From positions 1,798,001-1,862,000 of the forward strand of contig NW_025408668.1 of assembly GCF_020360975.1 (NCBI RefSeq): a stretch of 64,000 nt of DNA, in the 5' to 3' direction. Below, piece by piece: positions 1-11,816 of this stretch; the first letter of the stretch is position 1, and each line of letters starts with the position of its first letter. Position numbers and translations under genes: made by a program. This DNA comes from Hirsutella rhossiliensis. Taxonomy: Eukaryota; Ascomycota; Sordariomycetes; Hypocreales; Ophiocordycipitaceae. The notes below the pieces were generated by a model that was given only the letters and a program-made list of their open reading frames with translations, had not been told where the DNA came from and made no database searches.

Positions 1-864
1 GACCTAGCTATATATATTAAAAGGCTCTTATTTAACTTAGAAGCCTTTTATAATATATAGCTATACTAGTGCCCTAGCTACCTAAGGATCTTTAGTAACG
101 AGCTAGCTAACTAACTAGCTAAAAGAGGCTTAGGGGCCCCTACCTAAGGGACCCCCTTAGTCTTTATTAGCTACCTATAAAGAAAGGTCCGGTAAGCTAC
201 TAAGGACTATTAAAAGGGACTCTAGGCTATTAAGGCAGCTAAAGGCCCTAGGGCTAAGGGCCTAGGTAAGTACTATATATTTATTCGAAAGACCCCCTGC
301 CTAGCCCTTAGCTTAGAAAAGGACCTTATAGGGAGGCCTAGGCCGACCCTCTTAGCCTTTTACTAGCTCTTCTTTAAGGCCGGCTTTTTATTTTCCTTCT
401 TAAAAAGGACTAATAAAGTAGACTAAGATAACTACCGCTATAGCTAAGGAAGGTATACGGCTAGGCACCTTATCCTAAGGTGCCCGAACTATAAGAGGGA
501 AAGAGAGGTCCTTTATTAGACCTCTAAGAGACGGAAGGGGGCCCTTAGCCTACCTATTCTCTATAGCTCTAAGGAAGGAAGGGAAGCCCTTTTAACCTTC
601 TTAGCTAAAATAGAGATAGGGATAGCTAAGTAGCTCGAAAAGGAGTAACCTAGGGGCCCTAGGGCTTATAAGGGGGAAAATTACCGCGTAGGAGGAACTA
701 AACTAACCTTTCCTTTATTATTACTTTTATAGCTACCCTTTCCTTAATTAGTTATAAGCCCCTAGGCTCTATAGCTAGCTAGGACTACTAATAAGGGCCT
801 AGGCCCTTACTAGGCTCGCTATAGCCTTAGAGGCTATATATAAGTAATAATATAAAAAAAAAAA
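1..864 (+). mobile_element. RIP-degraded 3' end of a non-LTR retrotransposon (LINE, Tad/I-like)
   Basis: On the plus strand, reading through RIP stops between about 420 and 650, the frame ends with a zinc-knuckle-like block: C-x-C positions changed to Tyr, then R-H-L-I-L-R-C-P followed by an Arg/Glu-rich stretch. This layout is known from the C-terminus of the ORF2 protein of Tad1/I-type LINEs. A run of 11 A residues at about 853-863 looks like the remains of the LINE poly(A) tail and marks the junction with the Copia remnant to its right. The 5' part lies outside the window. There are many in-frame TAG/TAA codons, as expected when CAG, CAA and TGG are hit by RIP. Clade assignment is tentative. 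Confidence 0.5.
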
Positions 865-1324
865 GGGTCGAGATAAGAAGACTAACTAAAAAAGCTACTT
901 TTAGATCTTCTTCTTATTTTATAAGAGGAGGCGTAAGAAGGTAGGCGTATTCTAGCTCTACCCCTTTCCTATAGTCTCCTTCTTCGTTTAGATTATTTAA
1001 TCTAGTAGCTTCCTCTTTTCCTTTAAAGTTAGCGTTATCCTTAACTACTTTAACGTTAGTTTCTTCTTTTATTTCCTTATCTAGGACCTCTTTTTAAGAC
1101 TATTAAGAAGGGGGGATTTAAATCTTCTAAATTAGCTAACGTTATAAGAGTAAGAGGGGCTATTAATCCCTCTTTCCGTCGAAGAAGCTAGATTCGTCGA
1201 AAATTATATCCCTAGTTAAAATAATCTTTTATAGAAGAGGAATCTAAACTTAGAAGATATTTATAAAATTATAACTAATAAGGTAATTAATAAAGGCTCT
1301 AAGATTAAGCTTTCTTTTCTTCTT
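865..1324 (-). mobile_element. Ty1/Copia retrotransposon remnant, part 2 (downstream of the Gypsy-1 insertion)
   Basis: On the minus strand from 1324 downward one frame gives Copia pol sequence after the integrase core. It includes the motif FRVWIP followed by TRDIIFDESSFFDG (about 1190-1260), which is the conserved block between integrase and reverse transcriptase in Copia elements. The frame then runs into a Lys-rich linker and stops at the LINE tail near 864. It is the direct continuation of the minus-strand reading that ends at 8336 on the far side of Gypsy-1, so the two pieces were one element before the insertion. Confidence 0.6.
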
Positions 1325-1329
1325 CCGTT
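1325..1329. repeat. Left target-site duplication of Gypsy-1 (CCGTT)
   Basis: The 5-bp sequence CCGTT lies directly before the left LTR and is repeated at 8336-8340 directly after the right LTR. A 5-bp duplication is normal for Ty3/Gypsy integration. Confidence 0.88.
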
Positions 1330-1515
1330 TATAAGAGTCTTTAACTATTATAGGTAATAGGCTTAGGCCGCGGCCTAAGCTATATAGTTACGTATAGAGG
1401 GCCGGATCCTATAAGTATAGGGGCGGGCTAGCCGCGTATAGAAGAGCTCTATATAGCTTATTAATATTATCCTATAGACGGCACCTATATATACGCCTCT
1501 ACCTACTCCGTAATA
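1330..1515 (+). repeat. 5' LTR of Gypsy-1
   Basis: 186 bp, starting TATAAGAG and ending CCGTAATA, so the usual TG..CA ends have become TA..TA by RIP. It matches the 3' LTR at 182 of 186 positions by hand alignment. All four differences are C:G to T:A transitions, so they arose by RIP after insertion. Confidence 0.9.
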
Positions 1516-4500
1516 GTATAAGCTATTAACTAATAGATTTAATAGATATCTCCCCGGAAAGGGTGCCGCTTCCCTAAGGGAGCACCCCGCTACCCCCTAG
1601 GCGGATAGGAAGTATTATAGCTATCCTAGAAGCGATTAAAAGCGCGACGGCTAGCGAGAAGAACGAGGTTCTCGCTATACTAAGGGAGCCGTCTACGAGA
1701 CTAGCGTTAACCCCTACGACCTTAGTAATACCGGTTATAGCGGCGGCACTATTAATATAGAAGCCGCTTCCTTAGCCGACTTAGGACGGTAAGCCTAAGT
1801 CCTTCTACTTCTTCCTTAGCCGGCTATAGATAAAGTTTATAATAGACGAGAAATAGGGCCTAAATAGCTATCATAATATAGCGTGGTATTCGCTCTTCTA
1901 TACGCTACTAGAGCCTTAGATATAGCGGATCTCTAGATTCTAAGATAAGGGCGGCCCTAGAGGCAGACGCGACCTATAGGACTTCTTCTAATACCTTATA
2001 TATATATTTAGCAACGTATAAGAGCGGGAGAAGGCGTAGGATAGGCTATAGACCCTTAAGTAGAGGGATAGGTAGACCTTTAGCGAATTCCTCCCTAACT
2101 TCGAAGAGACGCTCTTACGAGTAGCGGGAACTATAGTATAGGAAGATAGCGCGAAGCTTATATAGTTACGGAACTCGATTACGCTGGCCCTATAAGAGCT
2201 ACTTATCCCCGTAATTATACCTACTAACTACGGCGAGTATATAAGCCGGTTAATAAAGGTAGTATAGGGCTATAAGTAGACGCTGCGTTTCTAAAAGCTT
2301 TATAAGCGCACGCCGTATAGTAGTAACGGGATTACCGCCCCTTTATAAGAGGAATAGCCGACTATTAATACTAACGGAGATACCTTAATATCGGCTACCT
2401 ATATAGACCGAGCTAAACGCGGTAGGAAGTCGTCTTTAAATATCCCCTATACTATCCCGCTCTCTAAGTAGCGGGCAAAGTAGGTAATAAGCGAGGAAAT
2501 CGGGAAAAGGAAGGCTAATAGCCGCTACCTACGTTATAGCGCGTCTACATACTTTATATTAAAATGCCCCTTCTTTTTAGCTAAGCGGCCTATAGTAGTT
2601 CGAGTAGCGAAGATAGAACCGCTCTTTACCTTAGACGACGAAGAGGACTCCGCTCCCTTAGGCCTAGAGGAAAAAGAGTAGCTCTAAAGTAAAGACGGGC
2701 TCTAGAGCCTTAATTACTAGCACTAGTAAAGGAGAAGGAGGAATTATCCGCTTATATAGAAGAGGAGCCTACTTTAATATAGGTTATAGTTAATAACTCC
2801 TTACCCGTCGCCGCCCTTATAGATAAGGGCTACTAGTACTACGCTATAGTTAATAAGGCGCTTATACGAGAGATATAAGTGCTAGTAGAAAAGATCGCCT
2901 TAAGGCGAGTAAAGGGCGCCTTAGGCGCGATAAAGGGTATAGTAATTAGGGGTATTATATAGCTAGCTATAGAGGTCGACGGTTGCTATAAGCTTATCGT
3001 AGCCTATATAATCCCCTAACTAAAGTTTCCCTTAATCCTTAGGAAACCCTAGTTATTATATACGGAGTTATACTTAGTTCTATACTAAAAGAAGCTATAG
3101 TTTAGGCCTACGTAATAGTAGGTCCGCTATAACGATAGTTCTATAGGCATAGAACTAAGCGTATAAGCTTTATGCTCGGTATAAGAAGTCCTTGCTTTTA
3201 TCTTTATAGGAACTATATAATAGTTAGAGCGGGAGGAAGGCTAGGTAGCGGCTAATATAGCGGTCTACGTAGTTAGCTTAGCGGATATCGATAAGGCCCT
3301 TTAAGCGAAGAAGCTAAAGTCGCCCTTTAAGCTACGGTAGTAGATACCGGAGCGCTTTTACGACCTCCTACCGCTATTTAAGTCCTAGGAAGCGGATAAG
3401 CTTAACTTATATAAGCCGGGGGTAGACTATAAGATCGTACTCTATACCGATAAGAAGGGGTAGGAACTACCCGCACCGTTCGGACCGCTATATAGTATAT
3501 TATACGCGGAACTACTAGTACTAAAGAAGACGCTAAGGGACCTCCTAAATAAGGGTTTTATTTAAGTAAGTAGCTCCGAAGTAGGAGCGCTAGTCCTATT
3601 TATACGTAAACTAAGGGGCGGGATACGGTTCTATTACGACTATAGGGCTCTAAACGTAATTATAAGGCTAGACCGCTACCCCTTGCCCTTAATCTTAGAT
3701 ACGCTCCGTAACCTTTCGAAGGCGAAGTAGTTTACGAAGCTAGATATAAAATAGGCGTTCTATAAGGTATAGATCTCGGAGGGTAATAAGTAGAAGACGG
3801 CGTTCTATATACGCTATAGCTTATTTAAGTAGCTTATAACGCCCTTCGGCCTCTTAGGAGCGCCCGCTACCTTCTAGCGTTATATTAATAATATACTTTA
3901 GGACTTCCTTAATAAGTTCGCCTCTATATATATAGATAATATCCTTATCTATACGAGCGGCTCTTATAAGGACTATATATAGAAAGTATAGAGGGTCTTA
4001 GAGCGCCTCTAACTTTATAGGCTTTACCTCGACCTAGATAAGTATAAATTTAGGGTTAAAAGGGTTAAGTACCTAGGCTTTATTATCTACGCCGGTATAG
4101 GTATATAGGCGGATCCTATAAAGATCTAGGCGATTCGGGACTAGGCTGCCCTAACTACGTAGATAGGCGTATAGAGCTTCCTTAGGTTCGCGAACTATTA
4201 TAGGATATTTATTAGGGGCTTCTCCTATACTATAATGCCCTTAAATAAGATTACCGGGAAGCGGACCGCCTTTTACTAGGGGCCCGTATAAGAAGGAGCG
4301 TTCTATACGCTTAAGGACCTATTCTCTTAAGCCCCGGTACTACTCTAGTAGGACTTCGACCGGTCTATATTAGTTAAAGTAGACTATAGCGGCTAGGCAC
4401 TTAAAGGAACGCTCTCCTAGGAGGTAAATAGGCGGAAGTAACCGGTAGCGTTTTACTCCTATAAGCTAACCCTAGTAGAGCGGAATTACGCTATTTATAA

Positions 4501-6639
4501 TAAAGAGATATTAGCGATTATTAGCTACCTTAAGTAATAGTAAGTAGAGCTCTAGAGCTATAAGAGCTTTAAGGTTCTTATAGACTATAGGAACCTCGAG
4601 TACTTTATAACTCGCTAGTACCTCTCGGAGCGGTAAGCCCGCTAAGCGGAGTATCTCTTATACTTTAACTTCTTAATTAAGTACTAGCTAAGGCGGGACT
4701 CCGTAGTCCTAGATATACTTTCTTAGAGGGATTAGGACCGGCCGACGGGAGCGGATATCGAGGCCTAGGATCTATAGCTTATCCTATAAGAAGCGCTATA
4801 GACTTATATAGGAGCTTCCCTAGTAAAGGAAGGCATAGCGCTAACGGATAAGCCTTCCCTTATACCTTTACCTCGGCCCGGCGAGGAGGGATAGACCGGC
4901 CTAGGGGCGCGTGCGGCGCGGGTATTCTAAGATAAGGTCCTTTAGCGCTTATAGGATAGGATATCGTCTCTAGACCGTACCTACGAGAGTATACGCCGCG
5001 CCGTTAAGTCTAGCGCTCGACGCCTCGATCTAAAGCTAAAGCTAAAGGTATAAGTAGCCGACTATTATATCGACCTATAGGGGCACCTACGTTAGTAGGG
5101 GAGACTATAGGTGCCGGGCGCACTATATACTATAGAAGCTAGGGAGAAGGATAGACCGCCGGAGCTAAATAAATAGAACGAGCTTTAAGGGAAGCTAGTT
5201 TAGCTCGTCTATAACTCTAGTATCGTAGGCTACCTAAGTAAGTAGGGCATAGTAGTAGGCCTCGCGAGGGATTTCTACTAGCCCCTCCTATAGTACTATA
5301 TTCGCCGCTTCCTTTATAACTATAATATCTATAGCTATACTAAGATTTAGAGGGCGTAGCTTAAGAGGCTACTTAAGTAGCTTTTAGTACCTAACCGGTT
5401 CTATATATATATATAAATAGACTTTATAACGGACCTCTTACTTATAAAGGGCGGTAACCGCTATATATAGGTAATTAAGGACCGACTTAATAAGTCTATA
5501 GTATTAAAGCTAATACTATTTATAGATATAGAGTCTTATATAGAGCGCTTCCTATAGTACTAGGCCCGCTTATATAGCTAGCTAGCCTCTATTATAAGCG
5601 ATAGGGGATCGAATTAAACTAGCCGCTTTTAGTAGTACCTATACTAGCTACTTTAGATTATATAGCTACTTAGTATAGTATATTACTTATAGACCGACGG
5701 AGGGCCTAAGAGGGTTAATTAAGAGGTATAGGCTTACCTACGGGCCGTCGTAGCTTATAACTAAGTAGACTAAGACTATTAGCTCCCCGGGGCCTAACTT
5801 ATATTAAATAGTAGACTATATACCTCTATTAAGATAGCCCCTTTCTTTATAACGTATAGCTTCGAACTACCTTTATTAGTTCCCTTTACCGTAGATATAG
5901 TAGCGGAGTAGTATAGTAATTTATTACTAGAGGGCCACGCTTTTATATTCGTACGAAAGCTATAAGAGACTATAAATTATTATTAATCCGCGATAGCCGC
6001 CGCGGCATAAGATTAAGAGCAGCACGCTAATAAGACTAGGGCCCTAGTAGATAGGTTTACGGTAGGAGATAAGGTATAGCTAGACCTCCGTAACTATAGG
6101 TCGGTATAGCTAAAGAAGAAGCTTAACTAACTATACGCGAAGTTTATAGTATAAAGGGTTATTAGCCTATAGGTTATAGAGCTCGATAGTCTCTTAATAG
6201 GGGTCTATAATAAGATTAACGTAGACCTCCTTTATAAAGCCTCCTCTAACCCGCTGCCTAGATAAGAAGTAGCGGACGCTTAACCGCCTATAATTAAGGT
6301 AGAGAGAGAGGATAAGTTTAAGGTTAAAGAGATATAGGCCGCGCGCTAGAAAAAGGTTAGTAAAGGGAAACGCTAAGAGGTCCTCGTTAAGTAGCGCGGG
6401 TATCTTAACCCTATATAAGAACCTATATATAAGTTTATAGGAACTATAGCCCTTAATAAGTTTAAAGCCTTATTTAGAACGGTAGATAAGAACGATAGAT
6501 TAATAGACTACTAATAGTAGCCTAGGCTAGAACTACGAAGTAAGTATAGTAGAGGGGGTAGTTATAGTAATATAAGTAATATAAGTATAATAGTATAAGC
6601 GGAGATAAAAATAGCGTTTATTATAAGGTAGAGCCCTTA

Positions 6640-7700
6640 GACTACTTAGGCCTATTCTTTATCGTTATTATTATTATTATCTTCGTTATCGTCGTCCTCG
6701 TCGGCCTCCTTCTTTTTATTAGCGGCGGCGGCGGTCTTTAGGGCGCTAAGGCGGCCCTCTAAGCCCGTAAGCTAGTTAGCGGCGGCGGCGGCTCCGGGGG
6801 TAGAGGGGCGGCGGCTAGCGGCGGCGGTAGGGGCAGCGGCGGCTAGCGGCGGCGGTAGGGGCAGCGGCGGTAGCGGAGGCAGGCACGGCTAAGGGGACCG
6901 CCGATAGGGCAACAGAGGTAGTATCCTTAGCGCCGGGTACGTTAGAGGCGGAAATAAGGGAGCGGAGGAGTAGGACTTACTTAAGTATAAGGCCCTATCG
7001 CTTAAGGGCGCGGAGGTTATAGTAGGCGGCGGCGGCGGCGGTAAGGCGCTTCTTAGTAGCCCCCCGCGCTTACCCGTATAAGCCGGCCTTCTAAGCTAAC
7101 GCCGTAGCGAGTAAGATAGGAGGCGCCGCCTTATAGGCGCGGCCGGCTTACGCGCACTAATAGTAGCTACCGCCGCGGCGGCGCCTAGCCTAGTCGGAGC
7201 AGTCGAGCTCCTACGACGTATAATATATATAGGGGGCCGAGCGGGCGGCGCCGGCCTATACTTAGCGCTTATACTATAGGAGGTTAGTAGATAATATCTA
7301 TTACGCTTGCCTAATTACGGACTTATAGGGGTAGCAGAGATAGAGGCGGGGGCCGAGGGGCCGGGCGTTATAGGTAGCGGCGGGGACGGCGTCGTTACCC
7401 TAAGGGGCGATATAAGAGCGAATAGCGTAGTAGAGGCGGCGGCGGCGGCGGTAGGAGCGGTAGTAGCGGCGCGGGCAGGAGCGGCGGCAGCGGCGGAGTC
7501 GTCGTCGGCCGCGGCTAGCACGGCGTCGACGAACGACTCCGTATACTCTAAGAAAGAGAAGGTAGGAGAGGGAGAGGCTGATATATCTATCGCGGAAGTT
7601 AGTATAATAGAATATAGCCTCCCGCTCTATAAGGCGCGGAACTTACTAGTTAGAGTTATTATTATTATTAGGGCTATTATTACTACTACCGCTACTACTA
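6640..7700 (-). pseudogene. Antisense reading frame of Gypsy-1 (unknown protein)
   Basis: On the strand opposite to pol, one frame stays consistent from about 7700 down to a stop near 6650, about 340 codons. Its only interruptions are TAA/TAG codons that RIP could make from CAA, CAG or TGG (for example near 7316, 7090, 6895 and 6775). The predicted protein is Ala/Pro-rich with several Ala and Pro runs. It ends in a short Lys/Glu/Asp/Asn-rich acidic tail. The DNA here is a GC-rich island with (GCC)n runs, which RIP cannot touch because they hold no CpA. I do not recognise the product. It could be a captured gene or an element-encoded accessory protein. Confidence 0.45.
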
Positions 7701-8149
7701 TAAGTATACGTTAATAGAGCGGCCTATATAGCTAAGAATAGACTAACGCCTTAGGTAGAGCGGAACTTACCTATTAATACTACTACTATAGTTAAAGAAG
7801 GGAGAGAAGGAAAGAAAAAGGGAAGGGGGGGATGCCGCTTTATATACCCCTTAGTAGAGGATACTGCCTAAGGTAGAGGGGACGGGTAACCTAAGGCTTA
7901 CGTAGGTCTAGACTAGCCGCCGGCTACCTAAGGGCGTATATAATAGGTTACGCCTTTATTTAAACGGCTAGCCGGCCGATGAGTATAGAGCTAGGTCCCG
8001 GCTGCTTAGGCTAACGGGCGCGGGGATAATAAGGCTAGTAAGGCTAGCCCTATTAACGGGAAAGGGTAGGGAAGAGCCCGCGGTATAGGCTTAATTATAT
8101 AGGAGCCGTTAATAGGGCAGCGCTATACCGCGCTTAAGGGAGGGTATTA

Positions 8150-8335
8150 TATAAGAGTCTTTAACTATTATAGGTAATAGGCTTAGGCCGCGGCTTAAGC
8201 TATATAGTTACGTATAAAGGGCCGGATCCTATAAGTATAGGGGCGGGCTAGCCGCGTATAGAAGAGCTCTATATAGCTTATTAATATTATCCTATAGATA
8301 GCACCTATATATACGCCTCTACCTACTCCGTAATA
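8150..8335 (+). repeat. 3' LTR of Gypsy-1
   Basis: Second 186-bp LTR copy, preceded by a polypurine tract and followed by CCGTT (8336-8340), the right target-site duplication. It differs from the 5' LTR by four C:G to T:A changes. Confidence 0.9.
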
Positions 8336-9300
8336 CCGTTTTAGCTATATATTAGTAGTTATTATATATACCTTATAGCTATAAGTATAAAGGTAGGCTA
8401 GTAAGGCCCTCTTCTTTATAAAGAGCTTAAGGGGTAATTTCTAGTTTATTCCTTAGGTCTTAATAAGGGTCTCTAGGTCCTTATAGTCCCTTAGGCCCCT
8501 AAGGTCCCTTAGGGTCTAGTTCTAAAAGTAATAAGCGGTCTTAACGACTTCCCTTTAAAGGTTATATAGAAGCTTTATAGTAAGTCTTATTATATAGGCC
8601 CTTTTTATTATAGTACCCCTTAATCTTTCTACCCCTCCGTTCTAGGCCTAGGTATTCGGTGCTAATAAGAGGGGTAAAATACCCCTTTTTTAAAGCTACT
8701 TTAAGATATCCTTTATAAATAGCTCTCTATTAAACCGTATCTTCTTTACCTTATAGCTAAAGTAGGATTTTATTTAGTTAATAAAGTCTTAGAGGGTAAA
8801 CTAGTTATACTTACTTAGGTAGGTCTATAAGAAATAAGGGAAAACTATCCCTAAAAAAGCGTTTATAAAAAACATTACCCTAACGAAGCTTTCCTAGTCC
8901 TTAGAGACGTTAGTTTAGTCGACTTAAATTTCCTTATATAGCTAGTCTAGCTATAAAAGCATTCGTTTAAAAATTCGTCTCTTAGTCTTTCCTTAGCCGT
9001 AGTATTTATATTTAACGGTCTTTAGGCCCTTTATTCGTACGACTTATTATTAGCCTAGCTTATATAAAGCTAGGGGGCCTAGGTAACTAAGTCGTGCGTA
9101 CTAAAGAAGGCCGTCTCCTTAGGCTACTAAACGAGGATCCTTTATAGTAGACCTATTCCTCTTAGTAGGGAAAGCTAACTTCTTAAGTAATTCCTTCTTA
9201 AGGATAGGTCGGAATTTAAGAATAAATTAACTAAATTTTTCCTTAATAAGCCTAATAGTCTAATTCTTCTAAACTAGCCTTATAGGCTTAGATATTATAT
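8336..9300 (-). mobile_element. Ty1/Copia retrotransposon remnant, part 1 (integrase core)
   Basis: On the minus strand from about 9060 to 8350 one frame reads as a Copia integrase once RIP stops are allowed. The clearest block is APNTQAQNGGVER (about 8630-8670), the integrase N-G-x-x-E-R region, followed by residues typical of Copia integrase ends (ARxxR and a leucine-rich NLW-type block). The frame breaks at the Gypsy-1 junction and continues at 1324 and below. Together with that piece it shows that Gypsy-1 landed inside an older Copia copy. Confidence 0.65.
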
Positions 9301-9308
9301 CCTAGAAG

Positions 9309-9372
9309 TATTACGAAAAAGATATAGCCGCCTATTAAATATAAGTAATAGCGTTAATTAATATATATAGTA
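9309..9372 (+). repeat. Direct repeat, left copy (empty-site paralogue of the pogo target)
   Basis: About 64 bp beginning TTACGAAAAAGATATAGCC is repeated at 9609-9672, 300 bp away, with only transition differences. The left copy continues with a TATA-rich stretch and TATACGCA, while in the right copy the same place is interrupted by the pogo transposon and resumes as TATACGCG at 11862. The left copy therefore serves as an uninterrupted reference for the insertion site. Confidence 0.75.
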
Positions 9373-9608
9373 TACGCAATATACCTATTTAGGGATACTA
9401 GGTTAATTTATCTTAGGATACCTAAATATCCTAGACTATAGAGGGAATTTTTATATAGGTAGGCCCTATATTAAAACCGCGCTTAATTACGCTAGCGGGA
9501 CTTAAACTATAGGCCTTTAAGTAATACGCGCTAAGCTAGCTAAAAGAAGTATATATATAGTTACTAAGAAGTTCTTAAAGGGGTAACCCCTCCGCCTAGG
9601 CTTATAAC

Positions 9609-9672
9609 TATTACGAAAAAGATATAGCCGCCTATTAAATATAAGCGATAGCGTTAATTAACGTATATAATA
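9609..9672 (+). repeat. Direct repeat, right copy (occupied by the pogo element)
   Basis: Second copy of the 9309-9372 repeat. It ends in TA at 9671-9672, the left half of the TA duplication that flanks the Fot1/pogo-type transposon. Confidence 0.75.
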
Positions 9673-9717
9673 CCATGCCCCACCCCCCTTTCGGTAACAC
9701 CCACCTTTCGGTAGCGC
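9673..9717 (+). repeat. Left terminal inverted repeat of the pogo element
   Basis: 45 bp, an exact reverse complement of 11817-11861. It holds two copies of CTTTCGGTA spaced by about 20 bp. Confidence 0.93.
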
Positions 9718-9956
9718 ATTAGAAAATATCCCCACCAAAAACCATCAATTTCACTTACACCGATTCCAGCCAGCTTTGAAGATATTCACAAGCCGTCACT
9801 TGGAGTAGATAGAGGATTGATTGAATTCTACTTTTCGATGGTTGAATGTTTGTACAGGGTTCAGGCCTGTGCGTGCCTTGCACGCGAAATTACCATCCAA
9901 CCCCCTAATCTCCTTCCGCCTCCTGACGATGATTCTTCTCGTTATTCCTCCACCAC

Positions 9957-11731
9957 ATGACCAAAATGACCTTAAAGCGGCCTCGGAGTATTTATACGGA
10001 GGATATTATGGCTAATGCGATAATTGATGTCACAAAAAACGGCTTGTCGCAGTACCGCGCCGCCCAAAAGTATGACATACCTCAGCAGTCTATTTCCGAC
10101 AGACTCAAAGGCCAGGTAGCCCTGGCTGATCAGATCCAGCCTCGTCAACTCTTGAGTAAGTCTCAGGAAGCTCGCTTGGTTTCTTGGATCCTCCGCCAAG
10201 AGTCTCTCGGCTATGCTCCCTCCCACAGTCAGATCCGCGCATGTGTGGAGGCTCTTATGAAGCAACTGAACAACGAGCGGACAGTGGGGCGCAACTGGGT
10301 CTCTAAATTCATCAATCGCCATCCGGACATCAAGAACAAGCGTGGGAGACGTCAGGAAGCAAACCGATTTAATGCTTTTACGCCTCGGGCGGTTCACTGG
10401 TTCTTCGATATCAGGGAAAGGAGTATGGATGGATTAAACCAGAAAATACCGTGAATGTTGACGAAGGCGGTATTATGTCTGGCTTTGGTGAGTATTTGGC
10501 TTGTCTTTCATTACTTTTACTAACCAGACTCTTTTTGCCAGGTTTGGATAGTCTTGTGGTTGGGAGTGCAGACCCAAAACGGAAGGCCCTTCTGAAAGGG
10601 CCACAGTCCCGCAACTGGACCTCATTTATTGAAGCTATCACCGCGAACGGCCATGTCCTTACCCCTGGCATTATCTTTAAGGGCAAAGAGCTTCAGAAAC
10701 AGTGGTTCTTGACGGAATTCGGCAAAATAGCCGACTGGCATTACATAACGTCGCCCAACGGATGGACGGACAACCATGTCGCTATTGAGTGGCTTGAGAG
10801 GGTCTATTTGCCCCAGACGCGACCAGCCGATGCCTCAGATGCTAGACTGATCATATTAGATGGACATGGAAGTCATGCAACGGTGCGTTTCTTTATCCAC
10901 CTCTGTAGGAATTACTGTTAACCGGGACCAGGATGCATGGATGGCCACATGCTTTTTGAACAACGTTTATTGCTGTTACCTTCCTGCCCACTGCTGTCAT
11001 GGCCTCCAGCCGTTAGATAACGGTGTATTCAATGCCCCCAAGGCAGCTTACCGGAAAGAACTTCAGAAATTGACCTGTTTGACCGATTCTGCGCCTGTTC
11101 ATAAGGTCAATTTTATACGGGCATATGCTAAAGCGCGCGAGGTTGGAATGACGGCAAAGAATATATTGTCCGGCTGGAGGGTCACTGGGAATTGGCCGAT
11201 CTCACGATCCAAGGCATTGCGGCATCCAGAAATTCACGCAGACATTGTAGAGACGTCTCCAAAGTCCGCGCCATTTTTGGGTTCTGATGATACACCAAGA
11301 AACAGCCGCCAGATTCGCGATTTCGGAAAGAACAAGACTCCTGGGACCCGGAGACGATACGCCGTGATAGCTAGAGGCTTTGAAGCCCAAGAACAGACGC
11401 TTGCCGAGCACAGCAACAGAATCGCGAAGCTAGAGGAAGAAGTGGCCCGGCTGCAGAGAGGCAAGAAGAGGAGAGCAATTCCGAACCCGAACAGACGGTT
11501 CATGACTCTCAGTGAAGCTTTGGTGGCTGAGGAAGCCATTCCCAAATTAAAAGCCAAGAGATAGCCGTTGTGCTGAATTCTGACACAGAGGAGGAGGCGG
11601 TCTCAGAGGTGGAGACAGCTTCAGTGATCGAAGTCAAGGTGGCACCTGAAGCCCTTCCAGTCACCACCAGATCCGGGCGAATGGTAAAAAGCGCCGGTAC
11701 ATATAAGAGCGTCCATTTCTCTACGGAATGA
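9957..11731 (+). pseudogene. Fot1/pogo-family transposase, broken by two frameshifts
   Basis: It would bind the element TIRs and catalyse cut-and-paste transposition. The N-terminus holds a psq-type helix-turn-helix (AAQKYDIPQQSISDRLKG) and a CENP-B/Tc5-type DNA-binding region (to about 10370). The DDE_1 catalytic domain follows. Its three Asp codons are at 10460-10462 (VDEGG), 10859-10861 (ILDGHGSH) and 11016-11018 (LQPLDNG); after intron removal the last two are 35 residues apart, the DD35D spacing of the Fot1 group. Two introns are visible: 10488-10541 (54 nt, no stop) and 10883-10931 (49 nt). The frame shifts near 10416-10420 (one base missing) and again near 11558, where the C-terminal tail continues in another frame to a stop at 11729-11731. 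A coiled-coil-like stretch lies near 11390-11460. Catalytic residues are intact, but this copy cannot make a full protein without frameshifting. Confidence 0.88.
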
Positions 11732-11816
11732 TATATTTTTTGTGTTTATAATGTTAAGTTCTGATCATATTTCATGTAGTTCAAATGGTAGACTTTTGGT
11801 GGAGAATTTCTCAATT

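Larger units (their letters stand above)
1330..8335 (+). mobile_element. Complete RIP-inactivated Ty3/Gypsy chromovirus (Gypsy-1)
   Basis: This 7.0-kb element is bounded by two 186-bp LTRs and a CCGTT duplication. Reading through RIP stops on the plus strand gives, in order: gag with a CCHC knuckle near 2510-2575 whose Cys/His are mostly Tyr; a protease block ALIDKG near 2810 (D-S/T-G expected); reverse transcriptase at about 3470-3990 with a YxDD box mutated to YIDN at 3929-3940; RNase H at about 4340-4700; integrase at about 5230-5720; a GPY/F-like module at about 6090-6240; and a chromodomain at about 6330-6490. A polypurine tract AAGGGAGGG (8136-8144) precedes the 3' LTR. Between the chromodomain and the 3' LTR there is an antisense reading frame (listed separately). 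Between 3541 and 3780 there is no CpA and only one TpG. Confidence 0.9.

Noticed and set aside
7307..7714. Plus-strand open frame of 135 codons in Gypsy-1
   Set aside because: Composed mostly of Gly/Ala/Glu repeats from the GC-rich island. The minus-strand frame through the same DNA is longer and reads more like a protein.
9821..10015. Small plus-strand frame at the left end of the pogo element
   Set aside because: Overlaps the real transposase start in another frame and has no recognisable motif.
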